A stretch of DNA of 64,000 nt, from assembly GCF_004114955.1 (NCBI RefSeq), contig NZ_CP030053.1, forward strand, positions 3,348,001 through 3,412,000. The letters are read 5' to 3'. Shown here in pieces: positions 55,305 through 64,000 of this stretch; position 1 is the first letter of the stretch; each line of letters starts with the position of its first letter. This stretch comes from Bradyrhizobium guangzhouense (GTDB lineage: Bacteria > Pseudomonadota > Alphaproteobacteria > Rhizobiales > Xanthobacteraceae). A program made the translations under genes and the position numbers. The notes beneath the pieces are model-generated. The model was not told the origin of the DNA, did no database searches, and saw only the letters and a program-made list of their open reading frames with translations.

Positions 55305-57812
55305 ATGTTATCTCGTCATGCCCGCTGCGGCATGAGCGTCGTTGCCGCTCAGGCAGCGCTGCTCGCTTCGTCCAGCGGAGCCTATGCCCAGAGTAGTCCA
55401 AGAGAGCTGCCAAGAGAGCTGCCAGCGGTGACCGTTGACGCGCCCGCAACGGCGAAACCCAGGCCGCGCAAGCCCGCGGTGCAAACCGCTGGTCTCCGGA
55501 GAGACTCGGCCAAGCCAACGGTCGGGCGGCCGGCCTCGGTCGCCACAACCAATGAGCAAGGCGCGGGCACATCCCGGGCGTCGCTCGATCAGCCAGCGGC
55601 GGTGGCGCGCTATCAGCTGCCGCAACGTTCCTTCAGCATTACGGCCAGGGAGGCCGACGAGACCATCAATCTCAAGGACCCCGAGGACGCGGTCAAATAC
55701 ATGCCGAGCCTGTTCGTGCGAAAGCGCAACGACGGTGACAATCAGGCCGTGCTTGCGACCCGAAGCTGGGGCCTGAACTCAAGTGCTCGAACGCTGATTT
55801 ATTACGACGACCTGCTGATCTCGGCCCTGATCGGCAACAACAATTCCGGCGCCTCGCCGAAGTGGAATCTGATCTCGCCTGAGGCGATCGGGCGGATCGA
55901 TTTTCTCAACGGTCCGTTCGCGGCCGCCTATCCCGGTAATTCGATCGGTGGCGTTCTGCTGATCACGTCCAAGATGCCGGACAAGCCGTTCGCGGTGGCC
56001 AAAGAAACTGTCTCTGTGATGCCGTGGAGCCAATACGGCACCAGGAACACGTACGTGACCAGCCAGACCAGCACTGCGGCGGGCAATCGCGACGGCAAGC
56101 TGTCCTGGCTTGTCAGCGCCAACTATCTTGACAGCTATCAGCAGCCGCTGACCTACACGACCTTTGGGACCGTCTTCGGCGTCGGCCCTGCGAACACCAC
56201 AGGGGCAATTGCTGCGTTCAACAAGACCGGGGGCGTTGCCAATGTCATCGGTACCGGTGCGCTGGCGCACTCGCAGCAGACCTCTGCCAACCTTCGGTTG
56301 GCCTACGACGTCTCGCCGCTTGTCCAAGCGACGTATGCGTTGGGCATCTGGAACAATCATCAGACGTCTGATCCGCAGACCTATCTGATATCTACTCTCA
56401 ACACACAGCCGACCTTCGGTGCTCAAGGCGCTTTTGCGAGTAACAAATATATCTGGGATCAGACCCATCTAAGTAATGCAGTATCGCTGAAGAGCGACAC
56501 CAAAGGCGTGTTCGATTTCGATCTGTCCGCATCAACCTACAACTATCTGCAAGACGTTCTCCTTAATCCGTATACCGTCACGACGGCCGGTATTGGCTAC
56601 TCGCAAAACGGCAAGATCACCCGCAACGATGGCACCAATTGGCAGAATGCCGACGCAAAGGGCGTCTGGCGGCCGCTCGGCGTTGATGGCCCGCACGAGA
56701 TCAGTTTCGGCATCCATGGCGACCGCTACCGGCTCGAGAATCCTGCTTACCTCTCGTCCGTCTGGAATGCGACCGCGTCGACCGGGACCGGTCAGTTGTT
56801 CTCGACCGGCGTCGGGGAAACCCGAACCGGTGGGGTGTGGGTGCAGGACGCCTGGAAGGTCGTTCCAAATCTCAAGCTGACGCTTGGCGGACGACTGGAA
56901 ACCTGGCGCGCGTCCGATGGCTTCAATGTCAATTCAGTCGCCTTGTCCGGCGGGACCCCGGCAACGCCGATGCCGGTCCTCTCGTCCACGGCGACGATTC
57001 AACCCGGGCTCGATTCGACCAATTTCTCACCCAAGGCATCGCTATCGTACGACGCGAACAAGGATTGGAACATTACTGCCAATTTTGGCGAGGCATATCG
57101 ATACCCGACCGTCACCGAACTCTATCAAAACGCTTCGGTCGGGACCACCATCGTGCTGCCCGATCCTTTCTTGACGCCGGAGCAAGATTTCACCGGTGAA
57201 CTGAATGTCGAACGCCACTGGAGCGACGGACGTGTTCGGTTGACGCTCTTTAAGGAGAGGACGAACAACGCGATAATCTCGCAGACAAATCAGGTGACGT
57301 CGACGGGGCTGACCGCCACGACGATCAGCAATGTGGATGCGATCCGGATGCAGGGCGTCGAGTTGTCGGCCGACAAGGACAATGTCTGGATCGCCGGATT
57401 GCAACTATTCGGCAGCGTTACTTACGTCGACTCGCGAATATTGGCCGATGCGGGTTGGGCTGGCAGAGATGCGGCGGGTAATCTCACGACCGTCGTAGGC
57501 AAGCGCGTGCCTTTCGTCCCCGACTGGCGGGCCAAGTTCGGCGTTACCTATAGGCCGAACGACAGCTGGGCCTATACCGTCGCGGCGCGCTATAGTGGCA
57601 AGCAGTATTCGACATTGGACAACACCGACAGCGTGTCGCACGTCTACGGCGCTTTCGATAATTTTCTCGTTGTGGACTTGAAGATCCATTACAACGCAAC
57701 GCAGAATTTCGCGTTCGATTTGGGCATCGATAATCTGTTCGACGCGCAGTATTTCCTGTTCCATCCGTTTCCGGGACGAACTTTCGTTCTCGCCGGCAAA
57801 TATACGTTCTGA
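55305..57812 (+). CDS. pcuB: TonB-dependent receptor of the copper operon, PcuB
   Basis: An 835-residue outer-membrane receptor. The signal peptide ends near SSSGAYAQ. The Pro/Arg-rich segment that follows is typical of a periplasmic linker. The plug begins near FSITAREADETINLKDPEDA and contains IGRIDFLNGPFAAAYPGNSI; the barrel ends with FVLAGKYTF, whose final Phe is the insertion signal. ATG 55305 has AGGAAAG upstream; the frame extends to 55269. Given the three downstream copper proteins, its cargo is most likely copper or a copper chelate. It differs clearly from the FegA-like receptor at 4.7 kb. Confidence 0.87.
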   Translation: MLSRHARCGMSVVAAQAALLASSSGAYAQSSPRELPRELPAVTVDAPATAKPRPRKPAVQTAGLRRDSAKPTVGRPASVATTNEQGAGTSRASLDQPAAVARYQLPQRSFSITAREADETINLKDPEDAVKYMPSLFVRKRNDGDNQAVLATRSWGLNSSARTLIYYDDLLISALIGNNNSGASPKWNLISPEAIGRIDFLNGPFAAAYPGNSIGGVLLITSKMPDKPFAVAKETVSVMPWSQYGTRNTYVTSQTSTAAGNRDGKLSWLVSANYLDSYQQPLTYTTFGTVFGVGPANTTGAIAAFNKTGGVANVIGTGALAHSQQTSANLRLAYDVSPLVQATYALGIWNNHQTSDPQTYLISTLNTQPTFGAQGAFASNKYIWDQTHLSNAVSLKSDTKGVFDFDLSASTYNYLQDVLLNPYTVTTAGIGYSQNGKITRNDGTNWQNADAKGVWRPLGVDGPHEISFGIHGDRYRLENPAYLSSVWNATASTGTGQLFSTGVGETRTGGVWVQDAWKVVPNLKLTLGGRLETWRASDGFNVNSVALSGGTPATPMPVLSSTATIQPGLDSTNFSPKASLSYDANKDWNITANFGEAYRYPTVTELYQNASVGTTIVLPDPFLTPEQDFTGELNVERHWSDGRVRLTLFKERTNNAIISQTNQVTSTGLTATTISNVDAIRMQGVELSADKDNVWIAGLQLFGSVTYVDSRILADAGWAGRDAAGNLTTVVGKRVPFVPDWRAKFGVTYRPNDSWAYTVAARYSGKQYSTLDNTDSVSHVYGAFDNFLVVDLKIHYNATQNFAFDLGIDNLFDAQYFLFHPFPGRTFVLAGKYTF

Positions 57813-57853
57813 CGGATGGTACACTCTCAACGGCGACAAGAAAGGCTATCAAC

Positions 57854-58375
57854 ATGAACAAGCTCTCAAGTCTCTTCGCGCTCGCGGCTCTCTCGGCCGT
57901 CGCGATGTCGACGCCCATCAGCGCCGACGAAGTCAAGGCCGGCGACCTCGTCATCTCGCAGGCCTGGAGCCGGGCGACGCCCGGAGGCGCCAAAGTCGCC
58001 GGAGGCTTTCTGACCATCGAAAACAAGGGTACGGCGCCCGACAAACTCATCGCCGTGTCCGCCGAGATCTCAGGCAAGGCCGAAATCCATGAAATGGCCA
58101 TGGACAATGGCGTGATGAAGATGCGCCCGCTGGACAAGGGTCTCGTCATCGACGCCGGCAAGACCGTGAAGCTTGCGCCAGGCGGCAACCATCTGATGCT
58201 CCAGCAGTTGAAGGGGCCGTTCAAGGAGGGTGACAAGGTGCCTGTCACGCTCGAGTTCGAGAAGGCCGGCAAGGTCACTGTGTCGCTCGATGTGCAGGGC
58301 GTCGGTGCGCAGGCACCCGGTGGCGGCGGCATGATGATGAAGAAAATGCCCGATCATTCGGGAATGAAGATGTGA
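57854..58375 (+). CDS. pcuC: Periplasmic copper chaperone PCu(A)C, PcuC
   Basis: A 173-residue periplasmic chaperone that loads Cu(I) onto the Cu(A) site of cytochrome oxidase. The signal peptide ends near TPISADE. The family motif is present: His79, Met81, Met90, His113 and Met115 (HEM, then M after 10 residues, then HLM). A Met/His-rich tail follows a glycine linker (GGGGMMMKKMPDHSGMKM, 156-173) and likely holds a second copper ion. It starts 41 nt after pcuB. In B. japonicum the protein with this layout is needed for oxidase assembly at low copper. Confidence 0.93.
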   Translation: MNKLSSLFALAALSAVAMSTPISADEVKAGDLVISQAWSRATPGGAKVAGGFLTIENKGTAPDKLIAVSAEISGKAEIHEMAMDNGVMKMRPLDKGLVIDAGKTVKLAPGGNHLMLQQLKGPFKEGDKVPVTLEFEKAGKVTVSLDVQGVGAQAPGGGGMMMKKMPDHSGMKM

Positions 58376-58406
58376 CGCGGGTGATCTAACCTCCGGGAGA
58401 TAGAGC

Positions 58407-58925
58407 ATGTCGAAGACACCCTGGCTTATCCTGATGGCTGCGCTCGCCGCATCGCCCGCGGCGGCACACGTGTATCTGGAAGGCAAGCAGGCCACGGTCG
58501 GCGGGTCCTACAAGGCTGTCTTCGCCGTGCCGCACGGCTGTTCCGGCTCGCCGACCGTCAAGATCCGCGTGCAGATTCCCGAGGGTGTGATCGCGGTGAA
58601 GCCGATGCCGAAAGCCGGCTGGAATGTCGATGTCGTCGAGGGCCAATATGCCAGCGCATACGACTATCACGGCAATAAGCTGACCTCGGGCGTGAAGGAA
58701 GTTGTCTGGTCCGGCGGCAACCTGCCGGACCACAATTACGACGAGTTCGTTGTCAGCAGCTTTCTTACCGACAGCCTGAGGCCCAACACCATGCTGTATT
58801 TCCCTGTGGTGCAGGAATGCGAGAAGGGCGTCAGCCGCTGGATCGAAATCCCTGCGGAGGGTGCAGCGCATTCGCATGAAGACAAGTCGCCGGCGCCTGG
58901 CGTGAAACTGCTGCCCAAGCCGTAA
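58407..58925 (+). CDS. pcuD: YcnI/DUF1775 copper-binding protein, PcuD
   Basis: A 172-residue periplasmic protein. The signal peptide ends at SPAAA, making His21 the first mature residue, as required for the N-terminal His copper site of YcnI proteins. VPHGCSGSPTVKIRVQIPEG and PKAGWNVDV are family motifs, with the Trp near copper. It has Cys but no C-terminal membrane helix, unlike B. subtilis YcnI. The stop overlaps the next ATG (TAATG). Confidence 0.9.
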   Translation: MSKTPWLILMAALAASPAAAHVYLEGKQATVGGSYKAVFAVPHGCSGSPTVKIRVQIPEGVIAVKPMPKAGWNVDVVEGQYASAYDYHGNKLTSGVKEVVWSGGNLPDHNYDEFVVSSFLTDSLRPNTMLYFPVVQECEKGVSRWIEIPAEGAAHSHEDKSPAPGVKLLPKP

Positions 58926-60487
58926 TGCGTCTGCTTGCCGCGCTTGTCACGCTGCTCATCCTTGTCGGCACTACGACCGGCGCATCGGCGCATGCGGCGC
59001 TGATTTCGGTCGAGCCGGCGAGTGGCAGTATCCTGGCGAGCGCGCCGAAGGCGGTGGAATTTCGCTTCAGTGAGGCGGTAACGCCGGGCGCGATCCGGTT
59101 GATCGACGGCGCGGGTAGGGCGCGCGACGATGCGCGCGTCACGACATCAGGCGAGAGCATTTCCGTTGCGATCCCGGCGGACCTGCCGCAGGGCACGGCG
59201 GTCGTGAGCTACCGGGTGATCTCCCAGGACGGCCATCCGGTGGCGGGATCGGTGATCTTTTCCGTCGGTGCGCCGACCGCCACCCAGCCTCTGCCCGATG
59301 CCGACGGCCGATTGGACGTGCTGATCTGGCTGTCGCGGATCGGTCTTTATCTCGGGCTGTTCGTCGGCGTCGGCGGCGTGTTCTTTGGCCGGTGGATGGC
59401 GTGGTCGATGATGGGCATGGGCGTGCCGCGCGCGGCGCTCCTGATCGGCATCCCGAGCGCGATCGTGTCCCTTGGCGTGCTGGGCCTCGATCTCCTTGGC
59501 CTGCCGTTGGCAGCGGTTGTGACGACGGCGCCGTGGCGCATCGCATTCGCGACCAGTGCCGGCCCCGCCTCGCTTGTCGCTGCCATGGCGATGCTGCTCG
59601 CGCTGATGGCGCTGAGCCGGGCTTGGTACGCGCGCGTGTTTGCCGCGATCGCGCTCGGCGGTGTCGGCCTGTCGCTCGCGATGACCGGACACGCGGCAAC
59701 GGCGTCGCCCGAGGTGCTGACGCGACCAGCGATATTCATCCATGGCCTCGCTGTCGCTTTCTGGATCGGCGCATTGGCGCCGCTGGCAGCGCTGGTCTCG
59801 AAGCCGACGCCGACAATGCTGCCGCTGCTGAATCGCTTCTCGCGCATCGCCATTCCGGTGGTTGTGGCGCTGGCGCTGACTGGGCTTACGCTTGCGATTG
59901 TCCAACTCGAAAGGCCGTCGGCTTTGATCGAGACCACTTACGGCCTCATTCTCTCGGTCAAGCTGGCGCTGGTCCTGTCCTTGTTGGTGCTGGCTGCGCT
60001 CAATCGCTATCGATGGACGCCGGCGCTGGCGAAGAATCGCGGGGCCGCGTCCGCGCTCAAGCGTTCGATCCTGCTGGAGTGCGGGGCCGCGCTCGGCATC
60101 TTCGCCGTTGTCGCCGGCTGGCGCTTCACGCCTCCGCCGCGGACCATCGTGCCGGAGACGCCGCTGGCGATCCACATCCACAGCGACAAGGCGATGTTCC
60201 AGGTGCTGGTGTCCCCGGGCAAGGCCGGCATGGACGATTTCGTGCTCCAGCTCATGACCGGCGAGGCGACGCCGCTGAAGGCCAAGGAGGCGACGCTGAC
60301 GCTGAGTCTGCCCGAGCGCGGGATCGAGCCGATGGAACGCGACGCCGAGCTCGGGCCCGACGGCTATTGGCACGTGCGCAAGGTCGAATTGCCCTTCGTC
60401 GGCCGTTGGCATGTTCGGATCGACGCGCTGGTGACCGATTTCGAGAAGATCACCCTCGAGGACGACCTCGATGTCACGCCACCGTAA
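58925..60487 (+). CDS. pcuE: Fused CopC-CopD copper import protein, PcuE
   Basis: A 520-residue inner-membrane protein. After a signal peptide the CopC domain starts with His23 (ASA before HAALISVEPASG) and carries His104 in SQDGHPVAGS, the usual Cu(II) ligands. Then follow about eight helices of the CopD family (from VLIWLSRIGLYLGLFVGVGG on), with membrane His. The last 110 residues form a further soluble domain (VLVSPGKAGMDDFVLQLM to ITLEDDLDV), which may be a beta-sandwich and is common in YcnJ-type proteins. It should move copper from periplasm to cytoplasm. Last gene of the operon; GGTTC/GAACC (about 60498-60512) follows without a T-run. Confidence 0.9.
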   Translation: MRLLAALVTLLILVGTTTGASAHAALISVEPASGSILASAPKAVEFRFSEAVTPGAIRLIDGAGRARDDARVTTSGESISVAIPADLPQGTAVVSYRVISQDGHPVAGSVIFSVGAPTATQPLPDADGRLDVLIWLSRIGLYLGLFVGVGGVFFGRWMAWSMMGMGVPRAALLIGIPSAIVSLGVLGLDLLGLPLAAVVTTAPWRIAFATSAGPASLVAAMAMLLALMALSRAWYARVFAAIALGGVGLSLAMTGHAATASPEVLTRPAIFIHGLAVAFWIGALAPLAALVSKPTPTMLPLLNRFSRIAIPVVVALALTGLTLAIVQLERPSALIETTYGLILSVKLALVLSLLVLAALNRYRWTPALAKNRGAASALKRSILLECGAALGIFAVVAGWRFTPPPRTIVPETPLAIHIHSDKAMFQVLVSPGKAGMDDFVLQLMTGEATPLKAKEATLTLSLPERGIEPMERDAELGPDGYWHVRKVELPFVGRWHVRIDALVTDFEKITLEDDLDVTPP

Positions 60488-60635
60488 GGCCCGGCACGGT
60501 TCAAGTCGAACCTGAAGTCGACGGAAAAATGACAGGAATTCCGACGCGTTAGCGGCTTTTCCTCATTGCCGGTCTTGTGTTTTCGCTCCCAATCCGGTTT
60601 CACTGCAACCCGTCACTGATTCCCAGAGTATTGTC

Positions 60636-61955
60636 ATGCGGTTGTCGCGGTTCTTTCTGCCCATCCTAAAGGAAAATCCGAAAGAGGCGGAGATCGTCTC
60701 GCATCGGCTGATGCTGCGCGCTGGCATGATCCGGCAGGAGGCCGCGGGCATCTACGCCTGGCTGCCGCTCGGCTTCCGGGTGCTGAAGAAGATCGAGCAG
60801 ATCGTGCGCGAGGAGCAGGACCGCTCCGGTGCGCTGGAACTGCTGATGCCGACGCTGCAGCTCGCCGAGCTCTGGCGCGAGAGCGGCCGCTACGACGCTT
60901 ATGGTCCGGAGATGCTGCGCATCGCCGACCGCCACAAGCGCGAGCTGCTGTACGGGCCGACCAACGAGGAAATGATCACCGAGATCTTCCGCGCGTACGT
61001 GAAGTCGTACAAGAACCTGCCGCTGAATCTCTATCATATTCAATGGAAATTCCGCGACGAGCAGCGTCCGCGGTTCGGCGTGATGCGCGGCCGCGAATTC
61101 CTGATGAAGGACGCCTATTCCTTCGACCTCAACGAGGCCGCTGCACGCGTCGCCTACAACAAGATGTTCGTGGCCTATTTGCGCACCTTTGCGCGGATGG
61201 GGCTGAAGGCGATTCCGATGCGCGCCGAGACCGGCCCGATCGGAGGCGATCTCAGCCACGAGTTCATCGTGCTGGCCGAGACCGGCGAGTCCGGCGTTTT
61301 CATCAATCGCGACGTGCTGGACCTGCCTGTGCCCGATGAGAACGTCGACTATGACAGCGATCTGACGCCGATCATCAAGCAATGGACCTCAGTCTATGCC
61401 GCGACGGAGGACGTGCACGACGCCACGCGCTTCGAGCAGGAGGTGCCGGCCGACAAGCGTGTCAACACCCGCGGCATCGAGGTCGGCCAGATCTTCTATT
61501 TCGGGACCAAGTACTCCGAGCCGATGAAGGCGATGGTGGCGGGCCCCGACGGCGTCGACGTGCCGATCCACGGCGGCTCCTACGGCGTCGGCGTCTCGCG
61601 CCTGCTGGGTGCCATCATCGAGGCCTGCCATGACGAGGCCGGCATCAAATGGCCGGAGGCGGTGGCCCCGTTCCGCGTCGCGATCCTCAACCTCAAGCAG
61701 GGCGACGCGGCTGTCGATGGGGCCTGCGAGAAGCTTTATGCGGAGCTCATGGCCAAGGGCGTCGACGTGCTCTACGACGACACCGACCAGCGCGCCGGCG
61801 CCAAATTCGCCGCCGCCGACCTGATCGGTATTCCCTGGCAGATCATGATCGGGCCGAAGGGGCTGGCCGACGGCAAGGTCGAGATCAAGAAGCGCAGTGA
61901 CGGCTCCCGCGAGACCATGTCGCCAGCGGACGCGGTTGCAAGACTTGTGGGCTGA
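60636..61955 (+). CDS. proS: Prolyl-tRNA synthetase, short alphaproteobacterial type
   Basis: A 439-residue class II synthetase that charges tRNA-Pro. Motifs: [13 protein letters not shown] near 109, [21 protein letters not shown] (motif 2 region) near 136, and [15 protein letters not shown] (motif 3) near 315. The editing domain inserted between motifs 2 and 3 in E. coli is missing, as is usual in this group, so mischarged Ala-tRNA must be cleared by a free editing protein. The C-terminal anticodon-binding domain is present ([20 protein letters not shown]). It is followed by lolC, 90 nt later. Confidence 0.95.
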   Translation: MRLSRFFLPILKENPKEAEIVSHRLMLRAGMIRQEAAGIYAWLPLGFRVLKKIEQIVREEQDRSGALELLMPTLQLAELWRESGRYDAYGPEMLRIADRHKRELLYGPTNEEMITEIFRAYVKSYKNLPLNLYHIQWKFRDEQRPRFGVMRGREFLMKDAYSFDLNEAAARVAYNKMFVAYLRTFARMGLKAIPMRAETGPIGGDLSHEFIVLAETGESGVFINRDVLDLPVPDENVDYDSDLTPIIKQWTSVYAATEDVHDATRFEQEVPADKRVNTRGIEVGQIFYFGTKYSEPMKAMVAGPDGVDVPIHGGSYGVGVSRLLGAIIEACHDEAGIKWPEAVAPFRVAILNLKQGDAAVDGACEKLYAELMAKGVDVLYDDTDQRAGAKFAAADLIGIPWQIMIGPKGLADGKVEIKKRSDGSRETMSPADAVARLVG

Positions 61956-62045
61956 TAAGTCTGGTCGGCTGAATATTGTTCATCGCCCGAGATCGCGGCC
62001 GCCAATCCGGCCACAATTGACCCCGAATCATGGGATTATCGAGCG

Positions 62046-63326
62046 ATGGATGAAACCATGACCGAAACCGTCCAAACTGCGCCGTTCGCACCCTTCGAGT
62101 GGATGCTGTCGGCCCGCTATCTGCGGGCGCGGCGCAAGGAGGGATTCATCTCGGTCATTGCCGGGTTCTCCTTCCTCGGCATCATGCTGGGCGTCGCCAC
62201 GCTGATCATCGTGATGGCGGTGATGAACGGTTTCCGGAAGGAACTGCTCGACAAGATCCTCGGGCTGAACGGCCACATTCTGGTCCAGCCGCTGGAATCG
62301 CCGCTGACCGACTGGAAGGACGTCGCCGAGCGCATCAGCCAGGTCCAGGGCATCCGGCTAGCTGCCCCCGTGGTCGACGGCCAGGCGCTGGCGTCCTCGC
62401 CCTGGAACGCCTCGGGCGTGCTGGTGCGCGGCATCCGCTCCGACGACCTCAACAACCTCACCTCGATCGCCAAGAACATCAAGCAGGGCTCGCTCGAGGG
62501 CTTTGACGACGGGCAGGGCGTCGCGATCGGCCGCCGGCTCGCCGACCAGCTGTCGCTGCATGCCGGCGACAGCGTGACGCTGGTGGCGCCGAAAGGCGCG
62601 GTGACGCCGATGGGCACGACGCCGCGCATCAAGCCTTACAAGATCGTCGCCGTGTTCGAGATCGGCATGTCCGAATACGACCTCGGGTTCGTCTTCATGC
62701 CGCTCGCCGAGGCGCAGGCCTATTTCAACCGCAGCAACGACGTCACCTCGATCGAGGTTTTCACCAACAACCCCGACAAGATCGACGCCTTCCGCAAATC
62801 GGTGACGGAGGCCGCGGGACGGCCGGTGTTCCTGGTCGACTGGCGGCAGCGCAACTCGACCTTCTTCAACGCGCTCCAGGTCGAGCGCAACGTGATGTTC
62901 CTGATCCTGACCATGATCGTGCTGGTCGCCGCGCTCAACATCGTCTCCGGCCTGATCATGCTGGTGAAGGACAAGGGCAGCGACATCGCGATCCTGAGAA
63001 CGATGGGGGCCTCGCAAGGTTCGATCATGCGGATCTTCCTGATCACGGGCGCCTCGATCGGCGTGGTCGGCACGCTGGTCGGCTTCCTGGTTGGCCTCGT
63101 GATCTGCCTCAACATCGAATCCATCAGGCAATTCCTGTCCTGGCTGACCAGTACCGAGCTGTTCTCGCCGGAGCTCTACTTCCTGTCGAAACTGCCCGCC
63201 GAGATCGACGTCGGCGAGACCACGGCCGTCGTCATCATGGCGCTGACGCTGTCGTTCCTGGCGACGCTGTACCCGTCGTGGCGCGCCGCGCGCCTCGATC
63301 CGGTCGAAGCGCTGCGCTACGAGTGA
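62046..63326 (+). CDS. lolC: Lipoprotein-releasing ABC permease LolC/E
   Basis: A 426-residue inner-membrane protein with one N-terminal helix, a large periplasmic domain (about 50-270) and three C-terminal FtsX-type helices. N-terminal [20 protein letters not shown] and the C-terminal [18 protein letters not shown] are family hallmarks. It extracts lipoproteins from the inner membrane with LolD. In alphaproteobacteria a single LolC/E-type protein often serves both roles. ATG 62046 is used; ATG 62058 is possible. lolD starts 7 nt after its stop. Confidence 0.93.
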   Translation: MDETMTETVQTAPFAPFEWMLSARYLRARRKEGFISVIAGFSFLGIMLGVATLIIVMAVMNGFRKELLDKILGLNGHILVQPLESPLTDWKDVAERISQVQGIRLAAPVVDGQALASSPWNASGVLVRGIRSDDLNNLTSIAKNIKQGSLEGFDDGQGVAIGRRLADQLSLHAGDSVTLVAPKGAVTPMGTTPRIKPYKIVAVFEIGMSEYDLGFVFMPLAEAQAYFNRSNDVTSIEVFTNNPDKIDAFRKSVTEAAGRPVFLVDWRQRNSTFFNALQVERNVMFLILTMIVLVAALNIVSGLIMLVKDKGSDIAILRTMGASQGSIMRIFLITGASIGVVGTLVGFLVGLVICLNIESIRQFLSWLTSTELFSPELYFLSKLPAEIDVGETTAVVIMALTLSFLATLYPSWRAARLDPVEALRYE

Positions 63327-63333
63327 GGGGCTG

Positions 63334-64000
63334 ATGGAGCAGCAGCAGGGGGCTGAGGATGTACCGGTCATTTATCTCCACGAGATAAGGCGGCAGTACC
63401 TCCAGGGTGAAGCGGCGCTGACGATCCTCGACAACGCCAAGCTGGCGCTGTGGGCGGGGCAGTCGGTCGCGCTGGTCGCGCCATCAGGGTCGGGCAAGTC
63501 GACGCTGCTGCACATTGCGGGGCTGCTCGAGGCGCCCGATTCCGGCGAGGTCTATGTCAACGGCGCGCCGACCTCGCAGCTGCCCGACATCGAGCGCACC
63601 CAGCTCCGCCGCAGCGACATCGGCTTCGTCTACCAGTCGCACCGGCTGCTGCCGGAATTCTCGGCGCTGGAGAACGTCATGCTGCCGCAGATGATCCGCG
63701 GCCTGAAGAAGTCCGAGAGCGTCAAGCGCGCCAAGGAGATCCTCGGCTATCTCGGCCTCGGCGACCGCATCACGCATCGCCCGGCGGAGCTGTCGGGCGG
63801 CGAGCAGCAGCGCGTCGCGATCGCGCGCGCGGTCGCCAATGCGCCGCGCGTGCTGCTGGCGGACGAGCCGACCGGCAATCTCGATCCGCACACCGCCGAC
63901 CACGTGTTCCAGGCGCTGATGCAGCTGGTCAAGGCGACCAAGGTCTCGATGCTGATCGCGACCCACAACATGGAGCTCGCCGGCCGCATGGACCGGCGCG
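63334..64000 (+). CDS. lolD: Lipoprotein-releasing ABC ATPase LolD, cut by window edge
   Basis: The first 222 residues of an ABC ATPase of the MacB/LolD type. Walker [10 protein letters not shown] near 48-56, Q-loop [17 protein letters not shown], signature [15 protein letters not shown], Walker [13 protein letters not shown] and the switch His in IATHNMEL are all present. It powers the LolC/E permease just upstream (7-nt gap). Only the last few residues should lie beyond the window. Confidence 0.93.
   Translation, partial: MEQQQGAEDVPVIYLHEIRRQYLQGEAALTILDNAKLALWAGQSVALVAPSGSGKSTLLHIAGLLEAPDSGEVYVNGAPTSQLPDIERTQLRRSDIGFVYQSHRLLPEFSALENVMLPQMIRGLKKSESVKRAKEILGYLGLGDRITHRPAELSGGEQQRVAIARAVANAPRVLLADEPTGNLDPHTADHVFQALMQLVKATKVSMLIATHNMELAGRMDRR

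Noticed and set aside
1..64000. CRISPR arrays, tRNA/rRNA genes, insertion sequences, prophage
   Set aside because: None recognised by reading: no regularly spaced repeats, no transposase or integrase domains among the frames, and no cloverleaf noticed. A covariance-model scan was not possible.

Overview
The window is GC-rich alphaproteobacterial chromosome, most likely Bradyrhizobium or a close relative. I infer this from the full 14-gene nuo operon followed by birA, an RNase J gene and a methylmalonyl-CoA epimerase gene, from a fegAB-like iron locus beside nuo, and from a five-gene copper locus with the same order as the pcuABCDE operon described in Bradyrhizobium japonicum. Species assignment rests on recall of gene order, not on a database search. 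Coding density is high. I see no tRNA, rRNA, CRISPR array, insertion sequence or prophage.

Layout. 1-8.3 kb: a truncated membrane protein, an alpha/beta hydrolase, an MFS carrier, a Rieske oxygenase divergent from a MarR regulator, then a siderophore receptor, a PepSY membrane protein and an overlapping 77-residue membrane protein. 8.6-27.6 kb: nuoA to nuoN (complex I) with three foreign small or accessory genes inside the operon (an FkbM-type methyltransferase between nuoD and nuoE, a small membrane protein between nuoE and nuoF, a coiled-coil protein between nuoF and nuoG), then birA, rnj, mce and a DUF1467 gene. 27.6-35.1 kb: a palindromic repeat, a small exported or membrane protein, methylthioribose kinase and a five-gene peptide-type ABC importer. 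35.4-46.1 kb: a 1660-residue autotransporter, a convergent SAM-cyclase-AAA-TPR signalling protein, a ChrA-like transporter and a LuxR-type regulator. 46.2-50.0 kb: kaiB, kaiC and a hybrid histidine kinase with two receiver domains, tightly coupled and with no kaiA. 50.2-54.4 kb: a sugar-type ABC importer and a single-domain globin, all leftward. 54.6-60.5 kb: the copper operon pcuA-E. 60.6-64 kb: proS, lolC and the start of lolD.

How the parts work together. The nuo block builds the proton-pumping NADH dehydrogenase; the methyltransferase starts 1 nt inside nuoD, so coupled production with the quinone-site subunit is plausible. The two outer-membrane receptor loci supply iron and copper for respiratory enzymes: the copper path runs receptor (PcuB), periplasmic chaperones (PcuC, PcuD), then inner membrane (PcuE). 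The kaiBC-kinase operon is a KaiA-less timer or stress module, and the LuxR gene upstream may be part of the same regulatory neighbourhood; a FixK/FNR-like box lies in its upstream region.

The observations I rate highest are the methyltransferase embedded in nuo, a perfect 13-bp hairpin that buries the ribosome binding site of the peptide permease gene, the KaiA-less kaiBC-kinase operon with conserved phosphosites, a strong intrinsic terminator with no upstream gene (possible small RNA or attenuator before the globin gene), and a histidine-rich insertion in NuoL.
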